Shown one piece after another: positions 27,840-36,266 of a stretch of DNA of 64,000 nt (its first letter is position 1; every line of letters starts with the position of its first letter). The DNA lies in NCBI GenBank assembly GCA_038206385.1, contig JBBRAW010000004.1, positions 10,145-74,144 on the forward strand. Direction: 5' to 3'. A program made the position numbers and the translations under genes. The notes below the pieces were generated by a model that worked only from the letters and a program-made list of their open reading frames with translations, was not told the DNA's origin and made no database searches. The DNA is from JANXSD01 sp038206385. GTDB lineage: Bacteria; Bacteroidota; Bacteroidia; AKYH767-A; OLB10.

Positions 27840-28105
27840 GTAGAATTCATATTGAATCATTAAAAACAAATACAGTTTTAACTATTACACCAAATCCTTC
27901 GCAAACAATTGCACGTATTAATTACAGCAACAACGATAATCCAATTGAAAGGATTGACCTATTTAATACAGAAGGAATATTTATAAAATCAATAAAAAGC
28001 ACTAATTCAATTTCTGTTGTTGATTTGCCAAATGGAATATATTTGGTTAAATGTATAACAGAGCAAAAAATAGTTTACGCATGTAAATTGACCGTAATTA
28101 AATGA
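27821..28105 (+). pseudogene. orphan T9SS type A sorting domain (remnant of a deleted secreted-protein gene)
   Basis: In the frame read ...ATT GAA TCA TTA AAA ACA..., the sequence encodes about 95 codons closed upstream by TAA (27818-27820) and ending with TGA (28103-28105). It reads ITPNPSQTIARINYS, then IERIDLFNTEGIFIKSI, then VVDLPNGIYLVKCI and ACKLTVIK, a complete T9SS type A C-terminal domain (PNP motif, strand pattern, DLPNGIYLVK). There is no start codon, no signal peptide and no cargo domain in front of it. It therefore looks like the tail of a gene whose 5' part was lost. The TGA overlaps the ATG of the next T9SS gene (ATGA). Confidence 0.8.
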
Positions 28106-29574
28106 AAAAATTATTAATAATTGTCTTAGTACTATTTATCAAAACGATTTGCTATTCGCAAGGACGCGATAATTTATGGATGTTGGGGTATGGGCAAAGT
28201 GCTATTAACGGGAAAATTAATATTGATTTTCAAAGTGGTGCTCCAATTATTTCTATTTCAACTCGAACAATGAATATGTCGATTACACATGCTAACATTA
28301 CAGATACCAATGGCAATTTATTGTTTTATACCAACGGTGCATGCATTGCCAATGCAGTTGATGATACCATGCCCAATGGAAGAGGGCTTAGCCCCGGAAC
28401 CTACACCCCCAGTTGGCAATATTATGGTTTCCCTTTGACACAAGGAGCATTAATAATTCCTGATCCTGGTGATTCGATGAAATATTATTTATTCCATGAA
28501 ACAATAGACATACTTCCTGGGAGTTACCAATTTCCTACTCATTTGTATAATTCCATTATTAATATGCTATTAGATAATGGATTAGGTGATGTTGAAATTA
28601 AAAATCAAATATTATTAACTGATTCTTTAGGGCAAGGTAATTTAGTCGCATGCAAACATGCAAATGGAAGAGACTGGTGGGTGATTGTTCCTGAGTTTGG
28701 GCGTCCAGGATATTACATATACTTAGTTACACCATTAGGTATTCAATTTATAACTAAACAAATTATTGGAGTACGTGTTGGTTCAGATGGGCAGTCTGCT
28801 TTTAATAGACAAGGCTCTAAATACGCAAGATATGATGCAACAAATGGGCTTGATATTTTTGATTTTGATCGCTGTACTGGAATTTTAAGTAATAATATTC
28901 ATGCATTTATTAATGATAGTTTGAGTGGATTCGGAGTTGGTTTTTCACCAGATGGTTCAAAAGTATATGCAAGCCAACAATCGCGACTATATCAGTTTGA
29001 TTTAAACGTAACCAATGTACCAACAAGTAAAACAATTGTTGCGCAGTGGGATTCTACCTATGCACCATTTGCCACTTACTTTAATTTACAACAACTAGCA
29101 CCTGATAACAAATTATACATTGCTACTTACAACTCAAACAATGTGATGCATTATGTGGAGTATCCTGATAGCGCAGGTGTAGCATGCCATGTAGTACAAC
29201 ATGGTTTACAATTACCTGTGCTTAACGATGGTACCGTTCCTAATCATCCCAATTATCATTTAGGTCCTGTTGTAGGGAGTATTTGCGATAGCTTAACCGG
29301 GATAATAGATAACACAATTAAAAGTGCGGATCTTCGTATCAACCCCAATCCTTGTAAAGAAGAATTATGGATCAATTATCATTTCCTAAACAACAAAGAT
29401 GGTTGGCTAGAAATTTACAATAGCATTGGTAAATTAATTATAAAACGAAGATTGTATTGGAGTACTACGCAATTATTAGTTCACTTAAATGATTTAGCAA
29501 ATGGAATGTATGTTGTGCATGTTTATGATGATAGTAAAATGTATTTGAGCTCTGGTAAACTGATTAAAAATTAA
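28102..29574 (+). CDS. T9SS-exported protein, beta-propeller-like
   Basis: A 490-residue protein with a signal peptide (MKKLLIIVLVLFIKTICYSQ). The body (about 21-400) has repeated strand blocks typical of WD40-like propellers in Bacteroidota surface proteins: ITDTNGNLLFYTNG, GALIIPDPGDSMKYYLFHE, RDWWVIVPEFGRPGYYIY, VGFSPDGSKVYASQ, QLAPDNKLYIATYNSN and HPNYHLGP. The last ~80 residues are a T9SS type A domain (LRINPNPCKEELWINYHF, LEIYNSIGKLI, DLANGMYVVHVY). No enzymatic residues are recognised. It starts inside the stop of a sorting-domain remnant, so the present gene sits next to a deleted relative. Confidence 0.83.
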   Translation: MKKLLIIVLVLFIKTICYSQGRDNLWMLGYGQSAINGKINIDFQSGAPIISISTRTMNMSITHANITDTNGNLLFYTNGACIANAVDDTMPNGRGLSPGTYTPSWQYYGFPLTQGALIIPDPGDSMKYYLFHETIDILPGSYQFPTHLYNSIINMLLDNGLGDVEIKNQILLTDSLGQGNLVACKHANGRDWWVIVPEFGRPGYYIYLVTPLGIQFITKQIIGVRVGSDGQSAFNRQGSKYARYDATNGLDIFDFDRCTGILSNNIHAFINDSLSGFGVGFSPDGSKVYASQQSRLYQFDLNVTNVPTSKTIVAQWDSTYAPFATYFNLQQLAPDNKLYIATYNSNNVMHYVEYPDSAGVACHVVQHGLQLPVLNDGTVPNHPNYHLGPVVGSICDSLTGIIDNTIKSADLRINPNPCKEELWINYHFLNNKDGWLEIYNSIGKLIIKRRLYWSTTQLLVHLNDLANGMYVVHVYDDSKMYLSSGKLIKN

Positions 29575-29655
29575 AAATTACGAAATGATTACGATGATTA
29601 TGCAGAATTAATAATTAAATTGATAAAAAAAACAAGTTTCAAGAAAAACAATAAA

Positions 29656-29925
29656 ATGAAAAATCTTCTCTTCCTTCTACTCCTTTTCATTTCACTATCA
29701 GCCTCAGCGCAAATAAAAAATGAAACTATAATTACTCCACAGTTTTTAATGTCGCAAGAGATTCGCATTAATCCAAAGGATACCGCAATGATGCATGAAA
29801 AGGATCTAATTTTAAGTCCGGTATTTTTGACGTTAGATAATTCGTATAAAATTTATTCTAAAGAAGAAAGAGATAGTATTACTGCAATGGTGAAAAAATA
29901 TAAGGAAGTAATTAAAAAATATTGA
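29656..29925 (+). CDS. small secreted protein of unknown function
   Basis: Start set at ATG 29656, which gives an 89-residue protein whose first ~20 residues are a textbook signal peptide (MKNLLFLLLLFISLSASAQ); the frame begins earlier at 29620 but that extension precedes the signal peptide. The mature ~70 residues are polar, with a stretch TPQFLMSQEIRINPKDTAMM and a Lys/Glu-rich C-terminal helix. It lies 81 nt after the T9SS propeller gene in the same direction. No family is recognised. Confidence 0.6.
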   Translation: MKNLLFLLLLFISLSASAQIKNETIITPQFLMSQEIRINPKDTAMMHEKDLILSPVFLTLDNSYKIYSKEERDSITAMVKKYKEVIKKY

Positions 29926-29967
29926 TATAAATAAATGCAATTTACTTTAAGCTAAACTTGGCAGATT

Positions 29968-29985
29968 TGCGAATTGCAATTCGCA
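29968..29985. repeat. 18-bp perfect palindrome in a convergent gap
   Basis: TGCGAATTGCAATTCGCA reads the same on both strands. It lies between the 3' ends of the small secreted gene (ends 29925) and radA (ends 30051), where a bidirectional terminator would be expected. No T-run flanks it, so termination is uncertain; it could also be a protein-binding site. Confidence 0.6.
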
Positions 29986-30050
29986 TACACTTTCCATTGC
30001 TAAAGGGAAATCGAAGGAGTTTATTGTTAGGAAGCAAAATGATAATTAAA

Positions 30051-31427
30051 TTATCCAAAGAGATTCGTGAATACTTCTTCCACTTTTCCAACAGGAACAA
30101 TTTCTATAGTTTGATCTTTTTTCAACTCTAATCCCTGAAGATTATATCGAGAAATAAATATTTTTTCGAAGCCTAATCGAGCAGCTTCATTAATGCGTGA
30201 TTCTATTCGTGAAATAGGGCGAATTTCACCCGTTAATCCAACTTCTCCTGCAAAGCAAATGTTAGCTGCAATTGCAATATCTTCTGCCGATGAAAGTATC
30301 GAACAAATAATCGATAAATCAATCGCTGGATCTTCAACACGTATTCCTCCCGCAATATTTAAAAATACATCTTTCGCTGCTAATTTGAATCCACAACGTT
30401 TTTCTAAAACTGCTAAAAGAATATGTAATCTTCTTAAATCAAATCCTGTTGTTGTGCGTTGCGGTGTTCCATAAACTGCTGAACTAACTAATGCTTGCGT
30501 CTCAATTAAAAACGGACGAACACCTTCCATAGTAGAGGCAACTGATGTTCCACTTAATGAATGATCACGTTGTGAAAGTAAAAGTTTTGAAGGGTTCGCT
30601 ACCTCTGCTAAACCTGCACCTTGCATTTCATAAATTCCCAATTCAGCAGTAGAACCAAATCGATTTTTTATTGCACGAAGAATTCTATAAACATGATGAC
30701 GATCTCCTTCAAATTGCAAAACTGTATCCACCATGTGCTCTAAAACTTTCGGCCCTGCAATCGTACCGTCCTTAGTGATGTGTCCAATAAGTAAAACGGG
30801 TGTTCCAGTTTCTTTTGCGAAGCGTAATAATTCTCCCGTACATCCACGAATTTGTGAAACCGTTCCAGGTGCAGATTCATATGTTGCAGAATATAGTGTT
30901 TGAATAGAATCAACGATTACGATATCTGGTTGCAATCCTTCAATCTGCTTAAAAATTTGTTGCGTAGTAGTTTCAGTGAGGATATAACATTCGCTTTGTA
31001 ATTTGCCAACGCGTTCAGCTCGCATACGAATTTGTTGTTCACTTTCTTCCCCTGAAATATATAAAACACGTTTCCCTGGAAGATGTACTGCAATCTGCAA
31101 GATTAACGTTGACTTTCCAATTCCAGGCTCGCCACCTAAAAGTGTTAATGATCCAGGTACTAATCCTCCTCCTAAAACTCTATTTAATTCTTGATCTGGT
31201 AAAACAATTCTCGGACTTTGTTCAAGATTTATTTCTGTAATTAAACGAGGCTTCACACTTTTTTTCTCACGCGGCTGATCACTCTGCCACTTACCATGAT
31301 CGCTCGTAGGTTGAATTACTTCTTCCACATAAGTATTCCATTGGTTACACGAAGGACATTTCCCAATCCATTTGGGAGTTTGTGCGCCACATGATTGACA
31401 AAAAAATACGGTTTTAGTTTTAGCCAT
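30051..31427 (-). CDS. radA: DNA repair protein RadA
   Basis: A 458-residue RadA/Sms protein, a RecA-like helicase for branch migration in recombination. Visible: an N-terminal C4 zinc finger (CQSCG with CPSCNQW), Walker A GGEPGIGKST (about 96-105), a Walker B IVIVDSIQTLY, the RadA-specific KNRFGSTAELG motif (about 251-261), and a Lon-protease-like C-terminal domain (GGIRVEDPAIDLSI, FAGEVGLTGEIRPI). Length and order are standard. It has its own promoter: a perfect TATCTTTG box ends 4 nt before the ATG. Confidence 0.97.
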   Translation of the reverse strand: MAKTKTVFFCQSCGAQTPKWIGKCPSCNQWNTYVEEVIQPTSDHGKWQSDQPREKKSVKPRLITEINLEQSPRIVLPDQELNRVLGGGLVPGSLTLLGGEPGIGKSTLILQIAVHLPGKRVLYISGEESEQQIRMRAERVGKLQSECYILTETTTQQIFKQIEGLQPDIVIVDSIQTLYSATYESAPGTVSQIRGCTGELLRFAKETGTPVLLIGHITKDGTIAGPKVLEHMVDTVLQFEGDRHHVYRILRAIKNRFGSTAELGIYEMQGAGLAEVANPSKLLLSQRDHSLSGTSVASTMEGVRPFLIETQALVSSAVYGTPQRTTTGFDLRRLHILLAVLEKRCGFKLAAKDVFLNIAGGIRVEDPAIDLSIICSILSSAEDIAIAANICFAGEVGLTGEIRPISRIESRINEAARLGFEKIFISRYNLQGLELKKDQTIEIVPVGKVEEVFTNLFG

Positions 31428-31431
31428 GTCA

Positions 31432-31439
31432 CAAAGATA
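31432..31439 (-). promoter_or_regulatory. -7 promoter box of radA, predicts a leaderless mRNA
   Basis: TATCTTTG on the minus strand, a perfect match to the Bacteroidota -7 consensus TAnnTTTG, followed by only TGAC before the radA ATG. I see no good TTG at the -33 position. Confidence 0.6.
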
Positions 31440-31572
31440 ATGATTTACATGTCTATGAAAAAGTGATAAATAGTTTATTGAAAATTGTTAAGATAATTTT
31501 GTGGGATTGCTAATTACTAAAGAAAAATTTATAACCTTAGCCTATAATTTATTAATCATAAAAATTATTTTA

Positions 31573-32082
31573 ATGCAATCAATTCGCCCAGCTTCTGAAA
31601 AAGATATTCCATCAATAACCGAAATCTATAATGATGCAATTCTTAATACTACAGCAACGTTTGATACAGAAATAAAAACTGTAGAAGAACGATTGAATTG
31701 GTTTAAGGCGCATGATGAAATGCATCCAGTATTGGTTGCAACATTTCACGACGAAGTAATTGGTTGGGCTTCATTAAATAGATGGAGCGATAGAGTAGCT
31801 TACGATTGCACTGCTGAAGTTTCTTTGTACGTTCAAAAAGAGCACAGAGGAAAAGGAACAGGAAAATTATTGTTAGAAATGTTAACGATGGAAGGCGAAA
31901 AAGTTGGCTTACATACTTTGCTTGCGCGGATTACGGAAGGAAATGAAAAGAGTATTTATTTGCATGAAAGATTAGGTTTCGAGAACATCGGAATTTTAAG
32001 AGAAGTCGGAAAAAAATTTGGAAAATATTTAGATGTTTTTATGTTGCAGAAAGTTTTTAATCCTGTGAAAAAATGGGATTAA
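31573..32082 (+). CDS. GNAT-family N-acetyltransferase (phosphinothricin acetyltransferase-like)
   Basis: Start set at ATG 31573 (MQSIRPASEKDIPSITEIYN), giving 169 residues; the upstream in-frame GTG extension lies outside the family's normal N-terminus. The GNAT acetyl-CoA loop is visible as YVQKEHRGKGTGKLLLEML (R/Q-x-x-G-x-G). The sequence NTTATFDTEIKTVEERLNWF and the closing HERLGFENIGILREVGKKFGKYLDV are typical of the Pat/Bar/YncA subgroup, which acetylates phosphinothricin, methionine sulfoximine or other amino acids. The physiological substrate is unknown. It converges with the epimerase gene, with a 4-nt overlap of the 3' ends. Confidence 0.85.
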   Translation: MQSIRPASEKDIPSITEIYNDAILNTTATFDTEIKTVEERLNWFKAHDEMHPVLVATFHDEVIGWASLNRWSDRVAYDCTAEVSLYVQKEHRGKGTGKLLLEMLTMEGEKVGLHTLLARITEGNEKSIYLHERLGFENIGILREVGKKFGKYLDVFMLQKVFNPVKKWD

Positions 32083-33122
32083 TTTATTTCTGTAAAATCA
32101 TTAACAATTGTAATTCCTAATCCAGCAATTGTATTCGGTAGCAAAACACCATCTTGATAAATGATTCCAGCAAATGGATCGTTGGAAATTAATTTAGGAC
32201 CATCAAGATCTACCCAATCTGCCCAACCCGCTAATTGACTTGCCGCAGCAGCTCCACAACTACTCTCTGACATACATCCTACAAGAATTTTCTTATTCAA
32301 TTTTCTTGCTCTTCGAATAAGTTCCATTGCAGGATTTATTCCACCACATTTTGTGAGCTTAACATTTATCCCGTGACAAACTCCATAAAGGTTTTCAAGA
32401 TCACGAATGTTTTGTATGGATTCATCTAAAATAATCGGCAACGAACTTTTTGAGTGCAGCTCAGCCATTTCATCATTCATGGAAACTGGAAGAGGTTGCT
32501 CAACAAAAATGCACCCTTTTTCTTTAAGCCAATCAATTTCATTTAAAGCTTCGTCTACTTTTTTCCATGCTTGATTTGCATCTACACAAAAAGAGTGTTT
32601 GCTATTTTTTAAAAATGCTTCAACTCGTTCATGATCATTTTCGCCTCCCAATTTTAATTTGAACAATCGGAATTCTGGTGCTTCATTTATTTTTCCAATC
32701 AATTCATTAATGCTACTAATTCCCAAAGTAAAGGTGCATAACGTTTTATTTCCTGGTGGAATTCCTAATAAATCGCGGATTGGTTTCCCTGATAACTTTC
32801 CCCAAAGATCTAGTAATGCAATGTCTGTTGCTGTTTTTACTGGTGTTGGAATTGAGTTGTTGCTTTTATTTAATTGTGATAATACTTCTGTAATTGCTGA
32901 AATATCATTTGTTGTTTTTGGAAACCAATTATTAAATCCTGCAACTAATTCTTTCACATCGTAACCAAGGTAAGGAGGCAAACCTGCCTCTCCATAGCCA
33001 GTTTTTCCATCAAAGGATGCGGTCACAAATAGTGTATCCGTTGAATTACGCGTGCCATGTGCAATCCCAAATGGATGCGTAAATTTCAAACAAAATGAAT
33101 AGGCTTTTAATGTAAGTTCCAC
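32079..33122 (-). CDS. L-Ala-D/L-Glu (dipeptide) epimerase, enolase superfamily
   Basis: A 347-residue enolase-superfamily member starting at GTG 33122. The catalytic layout is complete: KLKLGG (K155, K157), metal ligands in DANQAW (D181), VEQP (E208) and LDES (D233), the second catalytic lysine in NVKLTKCGG (K255), then the GCMSES loop and the DLDGP (D305, D307) segment that binds the dipeptide amino group in L-Ala-D/L-Glu epimerases. The enzyme interconverts L-Ala-D-Glu and L-Ala-L-Glu during recycling of the cell-wall peptide, which is compatible with murF-alr elsewhere in the window. A near-match -7 box (GATTTTTG) ends 4 nt before the GTG. Confidence 0.88.
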   Translation of the reverse strand: MELTLKAYSFCLKFTHPFGIAHGTRNSTDTLFVTASFDGKTGYGEAGLPPYLGYDVKELVAGFNNWFPKTTNDISAITEVLSQLNKSNNSIPTPVKTATDIALLDLWGKLSGKPIRDLLGIPPGNKTLCTFTLGISSINELIGKINEAPEFRLFKLKLGGENDHERVEAFLKNSKHSFCVDANQAWKKVDEALNEIDWLKEKGCIFVEQPLPVSMNDEMAELHSKSSLPIILDESIQNIRDLENLYGVCHGINVKLTKCGGINPAMELIRRARKLNKKILVGCMSESSCGAAAASQLAGWADWVDLDGPKLISNDPFAGIIYQDGVLLPNTIAGLGITIVNDFTEIN

Positions 33123-33205
33123 TGAGCAAAAATCAACATTATTTCATTTGAAATGGAATTATTCTGAAAATATAAATTGATTTGATTAAGGATTCTTTAT
33201 ATAAC

Positions 33206-33234
33206 TTGCTTCATGCTAAAAATTACTAAATTTG
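33206..33234 (+). promoter_or_regulatory. Bacteroidota-type promoter upstream of the 33280 membrane protein
   Basis: TTG at 33206-33208 (-33) and TAAATTTG at 33227-33234 (-7), separated by 18 nt, match the TTG-N17-23-TAnnTTTG pattern. This one leaves a 5' leader of about 40 nt. Confidence 0.6.
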
Positions 33235-33279
33235 TCGGGGATTATTTTAGTTGATATATTCTAAACAAACAATAACAAA

Positions 33280-34602
33280 TTGGTAAAAAATAATTCTGGC
33301 TGGATATTTTTAGGACTGATTCATCTCGTGTTTTTTTGTCTAGCATTGTTTTTAGGAAATATTCACCTTAAAGATTCTCTCGAATACTTACAACAAGCGA
33401 TAAATATTCGCAGCCATGGTTCTTGGTATTGTGGAAACTTATTATTGCCAATCGATCCAGCATTGTTTAGCCAACGTCCACTTTTGTATGGATTGTTTTT
33501 ATCAATCACCAACTGGCCCTTCATCGGTGAATGGCTTCCGTTATTGATTCAAAATATTTTGAGTTTTTACAATTGTATTCTTGCAATGTTATTATTTGAA
33601 AACATTACAGGAAAAAAAATTAGTAGTATAAAACTTCTTTGGCCGATGTTATTTTTTGCTTCGCAATTTATCTATGCGAATATGATTATGTCGGAAATAT
33701 TATTTCAAACTTCATGGATGCTAGCAACCTATTTCGCAATAAAATTTTTAAAGGATTTTAAGCAATCTCATCTCATCTATCATCAACTTTCAATTACATC
33801 AGCATTATTAATAAAACCTATAGCGTATGCTTTCCCTTTACTAAGCACCTTAGGACTAATTATTTTAGTGATGCAGAAGAAAATTTCTTCGAAAATATTA
33901 GCAACAGCTTTTATTCCCTTATCAACAATTGTAATTATTTTAGGTAGTAATTATTATCATACTTCTGTAGTTGAGTTTTCTAGTATACAACGAAAATTGA
34001 TGATAAATTATAATATTCCTCAGTTGCTAAGTAAGCAAATGGATGAGAAGTCTGCTGTTGCTAAAGTAGATAGTTTGCAACAAATGGCAGGTACATTATC
34101 ATATCCCGATCGTACAAGATTTATTGATCAACAGTGCTTGCATTATATTACCCAATCACCAATTGCTTATTTATCGTTGCATCTAAAAGGAGTCTTTCGA
34201 TTTTTTCTCGATCATGGTCGATGGGATCTTTACACTTTTTTTACTGGAATAAATTTGGATCAAAATGCGGTTAATACATTGCAAAATTCGTATGATCATG
34301 GCGGAATTTCTAGTGCAACATCTTATTTAAGTTCATTTCCAAAAGCTGTAGTTGCATATTTGTTACTCGTATTTATTTTGAATTTGCTTTTGCTGATTTT
34401 TTTCATACGATTTCTCTTCAATAATGAAATATTAAAAAGTATCCGAATTACGCTAGCTTTGATGGTGTTCTACCTTGCTTTTTTAACAGGCCCAACGGGA
34501 AGTGCGCGATTTCGTGTTCCAATTTATCCCATTTTACTAGTAAGTTTTGCGATTACATCAATTAACGATCAAAAAAGAATTGCACGAGCATTTAAATTAT
34601 GA
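33280..34602 (+). CDS. multi-pass membrane protein, possible GT-C glycosyltransferase
   Basis: A 440-residue protein whose first codon is a TTG (33280); no ATG lies nearby. Hydrophobic segments suggest about 9-10 membrane helices (for example FLGLIHLVFFCLALFLG, LWPMLFFASQFIYANMI, ATAFIPLSTIVIILGS, VVAYLLLVFILNLLLLIFF). The first loop carries HLKDSLEYLQQAINIR and the middle has the soluble segment FSSIQRKLMINYNIP. This matches GT-C type (ArnT/PMT-like) lipid-linked sugar transferases in topology but shows no decisive motif; EYLQQA may replace the DE/DD of the catalytic loop. It lies 21 nt upstream of lnt, in the same direction. Confidence 0.6.
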   Translation: MVKNNSGWIFLGLIHLVFFCLALFLGNIHLKDSLEYLQQAINIRSHGSWYCGNLLLPIDPALFSQRPLLYGLFLSITNWPFIGEWLPLLIQNILSFYNCILAMLLFENITGKKISSIKLLWPMLFFASQFIYANMIMSEILFQTSWMLATYFAIKFLKDFKQSHLIYHQLSITSALLIKPIAYAFPLLSTLGLIILVMQKKISSKILATAFIPLSTIVIILGSNYYHTSVVEFSSIQRKLMINYNIPQLLSKQMDEKSAVAKVDSLQQMAGTLSYPDRTRFIDQQCLHYITQSPIAYLSLHLKGVFRFFLDHGRWDLYTFFTGINLDQNAVNTLQNSYDHGGISSATSYLSSFPKAVVAYLLLVFILNLLLLIFFIRFLFNNEILKSIRITLALMVFYLAFLTGPTGSARFRVPIYPILLVSFAITSINDQKRIARAFKL

Positions 34603-34610
34603 TTTAATAT

Positions 34611-34618
34611 TAATTTTG
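34611..34618 (+). promoter_or_regulatory. -7 promoter box of lnt, predicts a leaderless mRNA
   Basis: TAATTTTG, a perfect TAnnTTTG match, followed by only CATCG before the lnt ATG at 34624. It lies inside the 21-nt gap after the upstream membrane protein gene. Confidence 0.55.
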
Positions 34619-34623
34619 CATCG

Positions 34624-36219
34624 ATGCAATTACTTAAAACAAAATCAGGACGTCTTCTTGCTGTAACTTTAACTGGGATATTATTCTGGATCGCTTGGCC
34701 AGCAAATGGATTCGCTCCATTATTATTTATCGCTTTCGTTCCGCTTCTTTTGGTAGAAGATTTTATTTGTAAAGAAAAATTGGAAGGAAGGAAAATAAAT
34801 TTGTTTTGGTATAGCTATTTAGGATTTTTATTATTTAATATTTTAACTACCTGGTGGATTTATTTTGCAAGTCCTTTTGGTGCAGCAGGAGCAATTTTTG
34901 CAAATGCTTTGTTGATGTCATTAACGTTTCAATTGTTTCATATCGCTCATCAAAAACTTGGAGATAAATTTGCGTATGGAGCATTGATAATTTTTTGGAT
35001 CGCCTTCGAATACTTTCATCTCAATTGGGATTTAAGTTGGCCTTGGTTAACATTCGGAAATGGGTTTGCTTCTTGGATAAATATGGTTCAATGGTATGAA
35101 TATACTGGAGTAGAAGGAGGAACATTTTGGGTGTTGTTGGTAAATATTTTAATAGTAAAAATAATTCTTGCTGAAAATAGTAAACGTAAAGCAAAAATTA
35201 TTTTGTTATCAGCAGTAATAACAATTCCATTACTAATATCTGCACTCATCCGAATAAATTACAAAGAAGAATCTCATCCAATTGAAATTGTTGTAGTGCA
35301 ACCCAATGTTGATCCATACAATGAAAAGTTTTCAGGTGCTGGTAATGAATGGCAACTCGAAAAGATTTTAAAATTAGCAACACCATTCGTAACATCAAAA
35401 ACGCGATTGTTAATTAGTCCTGAAACAGCATTGCCTGACGGTATTTGGGAACAAAATTTAAATCATACTCCCGAAATTGAAACTATTCGTACGTTCATTT
35501 ATCCATTTCCTGGCTTACGATTTTTAACAGGATTAACTTCTTATCAAATTTATTATCCTAACCAACCAAGGAGTTTAACCGCTCGTCCTTTTCCAAGTGG
35601 TGCTGGTTTCTATGATGCGTATAATGCTGCTATGCAAATTGAAGAGGATACAATAATTCAATTGCATCATAAATCTAAATTGGTTCCAGGAGTAGAGAAA
35701 ATGCCTTTCCCAAAGTTCTTTAAGTATTTCGAAAATTTTGCAATTGATCTCGGTGGAACAAGTGGAAGTCTAGGTATTCAAGAGCATCCTTCAGTTTTTA
35801 CTGGTGATTCAATAATTGCTGCTCCTGTTATTTGTTACGAATCAATTTATGGTGATTACTTAAGCGAATACGTTAGAAAAGGAGCCAACATTATTTGCAT
35901 CATGACGAATGATGGTTGGTGGAGAAAAACTCCGGGATATCGTCAGCATTGCCAATATGCTAGATTGCGAGCTGTTGAGCACCGACGAAGTATCGCGCGC
36001 TCTGCAAATACTGGGACTTCTTGTTTTATAAATCAACTTGGTGATGTTTCACAAGCTACTAATTGGTGGGTGCCTACAGCTATTCGTCAGGACTTGAACC
36101 TCAATAACAAACAAACTTTTTATTCTCAATACGGAGATTACTTAGGGCGATTTGCTGTTTATCTATCGGCTCCTATTTTACTTCTACTTGTAATAATTAG
36201 CTTGAAAAAAAGGAAGTGA
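34624..36219 (+). CDS. lnt: apolipoprotein N-acyltransferase
   Basis: A 531-residue Lnt, the inner-membrane enzyme that adds the third acyl chain to lipoprotein N-terminal cysteines. Several N-terminal membrane helices (about 8-205) are followed by a periplasmic nitrilase-like domain with the full triad: E267 in SPETALP, K352 in HKSKLVPGVEKMPF and C404 in VICYESIYGD, then the signature IMTNDGWW and HCQYARLRAVEHRRSIARSANTG. A final membrane helix is at about 506-526. It fits a cell that makes lipoproteins such as the one at 20877. It has its own -7 box. Confidence 0.96.
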   Translation: MQLLKTKSGRLLAVTLTGILFWIAWPANGFAPLLFIAFVPLLLVEDFICKEKLEGRKINLFWYSYLGFLLFNILTTWWIYFASPFGAAGAIFANALLMSLTFQLFHIAHQKLGDKFAYGALIIFWIAFEYFHLNWDLSWPWLTFGNGFASWINMVQWYEYTGVEGGTFWVLLVNILIVKIILAENSKRKAKIILLSAVITIPLLISALIRINYKEESHPIEIVVVQPNVDPYNEKFSGAGNEWQLEKILKLATPFVTSKTRLLISPETALPDGIWEQNLNHTPEIETIRTFIYPFPGLRFLTGLTSYQIYYPNQPRSLTARPFPSGAGFYDAYNAAMQIEEDTIIQLHHKSKLVPGVEKMPFPKFFKYFENFAIDLGGTSGSLGIQEHPSVFTGDSIIAAPVICYESIYGDYLSEYVRKGANIICIMTNDGWWRKTPGYRQHCQYARLRAVEHRRSIARSANTGTSCFINQLGDVSQATNWWVPTAIRQDLNLNNKQTFYSQYGDYLGRFAVYLSAPILLLLVIISLKKRK

Positions 36220-36234
36220 TGATGCAGATTAATG

Positions 36235-36242
36235 TAATTTTG
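36235..36242 (+). promoter_or_regulatory. -7 promoter box upstream of lpdA
   Basis: TAATTTTG, matching TAnnTTTG, 24 nt before the lpdA ATG; lpdA thus likely has a short leader of about 20 nt. No -33 TTG lies at the expected spacing. Confidence 0.45.
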
Positions 36243-36266
36243 TATCCCGTTAAAAAAATTAAATAG

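Noticed and set aside
31501..31572. N-terminal extension of the GNAT protein from the GTG at 31501
   Set aside because: GNAT proteins of this subgroup begin at MxxIRPAxxxD, which is exactly at ATG 31573.
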